Positions 6,229-7,785 of a stretch of DNA of 7,785 nt are shown here, piece after piece. Source of the DNA: Clostridia bacterium (GTDB lineage: Bacteria > Bacillota > Clostridia > Christensenellales > CAG-1252); NCBI GenBank assembly GCA_009928745.1, contig SACC01000051.1, positions 1 to 7,785 of the forward strand, written 5' to 3'. How positions within the stretch are numbered: the first letter of the stretch is position 1; the number at the start of each line of letters is the position of its first letter. Below the pieces are notes generated by a model. That model made no database searches, was not told the DNA's origin, and worked only from the letters and a program-made list of their open reading frames with translations. The translations under genes were made by a program, and so were the position numbers.

Positions 6229-7205
6229 TTTTGGCAAAAACAAACATTTTGCTTTTCATAATCCGAGTCGTCAGGATGATAAGAATAATAATGTTTTGTG
6301 GTATTAACAGAGTCTATTGTAAGTTCAATCAAAAAAATAGTCATCTGTCCCTTCCAGGTTTCTAATACTGTCATTGATTTTGGTAGACCGTTGTCCCATA
6401 TTTCAAGCGCAATTTCAATCTTTTCATAATTAAGACTGGGTAATTTTGATAATTGGCGCAGATAGTCCCGTTGTATGGCAGTAGCCATTTCTTTTGCTTG
6501 TTCGGTGGATAAATCAAGCTCAAATTCTACGACATAATAATTGCTATTGCGGCTGACCTTTATGCCTTCGCTAACGATAGTTTCGTTGTTTATAACGAAA
6601 GTGCTTATGTTGTTGAAATCATTTCTGTAATCTGTGGTATCTGCGATAGCGTATTCACTCCCAGATGCTTTAGAAAAATCGCAAGTATTGTAAGGAAAAT
6701 TTTCTTGCGCGCAGATATTACCTTTTTTGCCTATATTCTGTACAAAGACGGATTGACTATCTTCGGAAAAGTGCCTCTCTGCTTTATCAAGGACTGGCTG
6801 CATAATAGGCAGAAGCATATCGGGTTTTGCCTCATTAAATTTTGAAATGCTTTGAAAATACCAGCTATTTTCCTTAGCTATAAAAATACTTGAAGCAATC
6901 ATATTTACATAACCTAACTTGCCGGCGGTTGTTTTACCTTCTGCAACTGCGATTTTCGAAGCGTAAGGCAACAAAACAAGATTGCTTTTTGCTAGTTCGA
7001 CAAGATAAAGTAAGGCTTCTTCTTTGTTATCTCCCATCGCAATATTATTATCTACAGTTTCAATTTCGATATCATTATATCCATATATTGTATTGTAATA
7101 ACTAAAAGCAAAGGCAGCTTCTTTTTCGTAGGGCTTTTTGCAAGCGGCGAAAAGTAGTGTCAACAAAACTATAATAATAATCGCAGTAATAAATTTTATT
7201 TTCAT
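6219..7205 (-). CDS. Predicted lipoprotein of unknown function
   Basis: The 328-residue product begins with a basic residue pair, a long Ile/Leu-rich core and the lipobox LFAAC, giving lipidated Cys22 followed by KK. It is therefore exported and membrane-anchored. The mature part is soluble, acidic and Tyr/Asn-rich. Its second half has alternating hydrophobic strands (YYVVEFELDL near 223-232; KIEIALEIWDN and SMTVLETWKGQMTIFLIEL near 262-295) with a helix between, compatible with a beta-rich envelope fold. Cysteines at 165 and 175 could pair, as could C322 and C324 (CFC) at the very end. I recognise no family. The start is ATG at 7205-7203 with GAGGAG 3 nt upstream, directly below a near-consensus promoter. 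The gene converges on and overlaps the membrane protein gene by 10 bp, with no terminator between them. Confidence 0.8.
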   Translation of the reverse strand: MKIKFITAIIIIVLLTLLFAACKKPYEKEAAFAFSYYNTIYGYNDIEIETVDNNIAMGDNKEEALLYLVELAKSNLVLLPYASKIAVAEGKTTAGKLGYVNMIASSIFIAKENSWYFQSISKFNEAKPDMLLPIMQPVLDKAERHFSEDSQSVFVQNIGKKGNICAQENFPYNTCDFSKASGSEYAIADTTDYRNDFNNISTFVINNETIVSEGIKVSRNSNYYVVEFELDLSTEQAKEMATAIQRDYLRQLSKLPSLNYEKIEIALEIWDNGLPKSMTVLETWKGQMTIFLIELTIDSVNTTKHYYSYHPDDSDYEKQNVCFCQNQE

Positions 7206-7221
7206 AAGCTCCTCATGATTA

Positions 7222-7250
7222 AGTATAGTGCTTAAATTAGATTATGTCAA
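7222..7250 (-). promoter_or_regulatory. Promoter of the minus-strand lipoprotein gene
   Basis: On the minus strand, TTGACA (7250-7245) and TATACT (7227-7222) are separated by a 17-bp spacer. Transcription should start near 7215, immediately at the ribosome binding site, so the leader is only about 10 nt. It is divergent from the tRNA promoter. Confidence 0.85.
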
Positions 7251-7337
7251 TACTAAAAAATTTATATATTTTATTTTCATAATGTTTTTGTCTTTATAAA
7301 ATTATTGCGGCAAAATAATGTAAAATCTTAAAAACAA

Positions 7338-7366
7338 TTGACATTATCATAATTGCTCCATATAAT
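7338..7366 (+). promoter_or_regulatory. tRNA-Arg promoter, full consensus
   Basis: TTGACA (7338-7343), a 17-bp spacer and TATAAT (7361-7366) are a perfect sigma-A promoter. The tRNA begins 11 nt after the -10 box, so the 5' leader to be trimmed by RNase P is very short, as is common for stable RNA genes. Confidence 0.92.
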
Positions 7367-7376
7367 AAATATGCTT

Positions 7377-7453
7377 GTACCACTAGCTCAGCTGGATAGA
7401 GCGTTTGGCTACGGACCAAAAGGCCGGGGGTTCGAATCCCTCGTGGTACACCA
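7377..7453 (+). tRNA. tRNA-Arg (anticodon ACG), CCA encoded
   Basis: The complete 77-nt cloverleaf is visible. Acceptor stem: GTACCAC (7377-7383) with GTGGTAC (7443-7449). D-stem: GCTC (7386-7389) with GAGC (7399-7402). Anticodon stem: TTTGG (7404-7408) with CCAAA (7416-7420), enclosing loop CTACGGA with anticodon ACG at 7411-7413. T-arm: GGGGG (7426-7430), loop TTCGAAT, CCCTC with one G-T wobble. The discriminator is A7450 and the CCA end is in the DNA (7451-7453). ACG anticodons are normally deaminated to ICG by TadA and read CGU, CGC and CGA. Confidence 0.97.
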
Positions 7454-7479
7454 AAAGGCAGTCGCAAGACTGCCTTTTT
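7453..7479. terminator. Bidirectional rho-independent terminator after tRNA-Arg
   Basis: AAAAGGCAGTC, loop GCAA and GACTGCCTTTTT form an 11-bp stem with a T-tract on the plus strand and, because the left flank is A-rich, a matching T-tract on the minus strand. Its first base is the final A of the tRNA CCA end. It can stop both the tRNA transcript and the minus-strand gene that enters from the right. Confidence 0.92.
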
Positions 7480-7509
7480 AGTTGTCCACTCGGTATTCGA
7501 ACCCTTTAC
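7480..7509 (-). pseudogene. Degraded inverted copy of a tRNA 3' end (T-arm and acceptor region)
   Basis: Read on the minus strand, this stretch is GGGTTCGAATACCGAGTGG then ACAACT. It mirrors the tRNA-Arg 3' part (GGGTTCGAATCCCTCGTGG then TACACC) across the terminator hairpin. By hand alignment, 7468-7504 matches the reverse complement of 7428-7463 at 29 of 36 positions with one inserted base. The T-stem no longer pairs and CCA reads CTA. I cannot build a full cloverleaf from the DNA upstream, so it is not a working tRNA. Confidence 0.45.
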
Positions 7510-7545
7510 GGCGTCGCCCGCGGCTACGGTAACGCCTATTATGAC

Positions 7546-7576
7546 GGACTTCCATAACTGAAAGTCCTTTCTTTTT
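7546..7576 (+). terminator. Possible plus-strand terminator hairpin
   Basis: GGACTT (7546-7551) and AAGTCC (7562-7567) form a 6-bp stem with a 10-nt loop, followed by TTTCTTTTT. It is oriented for plus-strand transcription, although no plus-strand gene is seen just upstream apart from the tRNA, which already has a terminator. It may be a remnant. Confidence 0.4.
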
Positions 7577-7584
7577 CGGCGTAA

Positions 7585-7785
7585 CTATTGTATTGTAGGT
7601 AAGTAAAGTCTAATAGCATCTTGTTCCATATCAACATTTATATATGCTTTTAAAGATGGTACTTTTAATCTAAAAAAGTTATTATTTTTGGGGATTAAAG
7701 GAGTAAATTTATCTTTATTATTAGATAAGAAAATAATGCGAAACTCATTTTGTAAAAAATAGCTTATGTCTTTTATAAAAAATTT
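7585..7785 (-). CDS. C-terminal end of an unidentified protein, truncated by window edge
   Basis: On the minus strand the frame entering from base 7785 stays open for 66 codons to a TAG at 7587-7585, which is long for such AT-rich DNA. The peptide looks protein-like: it starts KFFIKDISYFLQNEFR, continues with FLSNNKD and FRLKVPSLKAYINVDM, and ends AIRLYLPTIQ. The start codon and most of the gene lie outside the window. I do not recognise the family. The Lys/Asn/Ile-rich composition follows the low GC of this stretch. Transcription would be stopped by the bidirectional hairpin at 7453-7479. Confidence 0.6.
   Translation of the reverse strand, partial: KFFIKDISYFLQNEFRIIFLSNNKDKFTPLIPKNNNFFRLKVPSLKAYINVDMEQDAIRLYLPTIQ

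Noticed and set aside
1..7785. CRISPR arrays, insertion sequences with transposase, rRNA, riboswitches
   Set aside because: No regularly spaced repeats, transposase motifs, rRNA signatures or recognisable riboswitch cores were seen on either strand.

Overview
The window looks like a piece of an AT-rich Bacillota (Clostridia-like) chromosome, probably from an uncultured lineage. This rests on AT-rich intergenic DNA, strong AGGAGG-type ribosome binding sites, TTG starts, near-consensus sigma-A promoters, a CsoR-family repressor and two lipoproteins with Gram-positive-style signal peptides. No species can be named from the sequence alone.

Layout, left to right. (1) 1-981: the 3' three quarters of a monofunctional aspartokinase gene (lysC), cut by the window edge. 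(2) 982-1618: no gene. It holds a 163-bp MITE-like long inverted repeat that starts two bases after the lysC stop, a tandem duplication of most of it plus its right flank (units of about 235 bp), and a separate rho-independent terminator. (3) 1619-4143: a metal-response operon with a near-perfect promoter, a GC-rich CsoR-type operator, csoR, and a P1B-type metal-exporting ATPase starting 4 nt after csoR stops. (4) 4144-4457: no gene, but degenerate repeats of the 'ATTCCTCC...GGAATGAC' kind. (5) 4458-5336: a lipoprotein of the endonuclease/exonuclease/phosphatase superfamily. (6) 5494-6228: a seven-helix membrane protein. (7) 7205-6219 (minus): a lipoprotein of unknown function whose 3' end overlaps the membrane protein gene tail to tail by 10 bp. 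(8) 7338-7479: tRNA-Arg(ACG) with its own consensus promoter and a terminator. (9) 7480-7584: a GC-richer stretch beginning with a degraded inverted copy of the tRNA 3' end. (10) 7585-7785 (minus): the C-terminal end of an unidentified protein running off the right edge.

The clearest functional unit is csoR plus the ATPase. Metal binding to CsoR should release the promoter and allow synthesis of the exporter. The ATPase is the most unusual protein here: it has no folded heavy-metal-associated (HMA) domain but a cysteine-rich tail instead, a His-rich outer loop, and residues in its last two helices that do not match the standard Cu(I) or Zn(II)/Cd(II) signatures. The remaining genes appear to be independent units. 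I did not find a convincing new multi-gene system. The best leads are the atypical ATPase, the inverted-repeat/duplication island after lysC, and the mirrored tRNA end.
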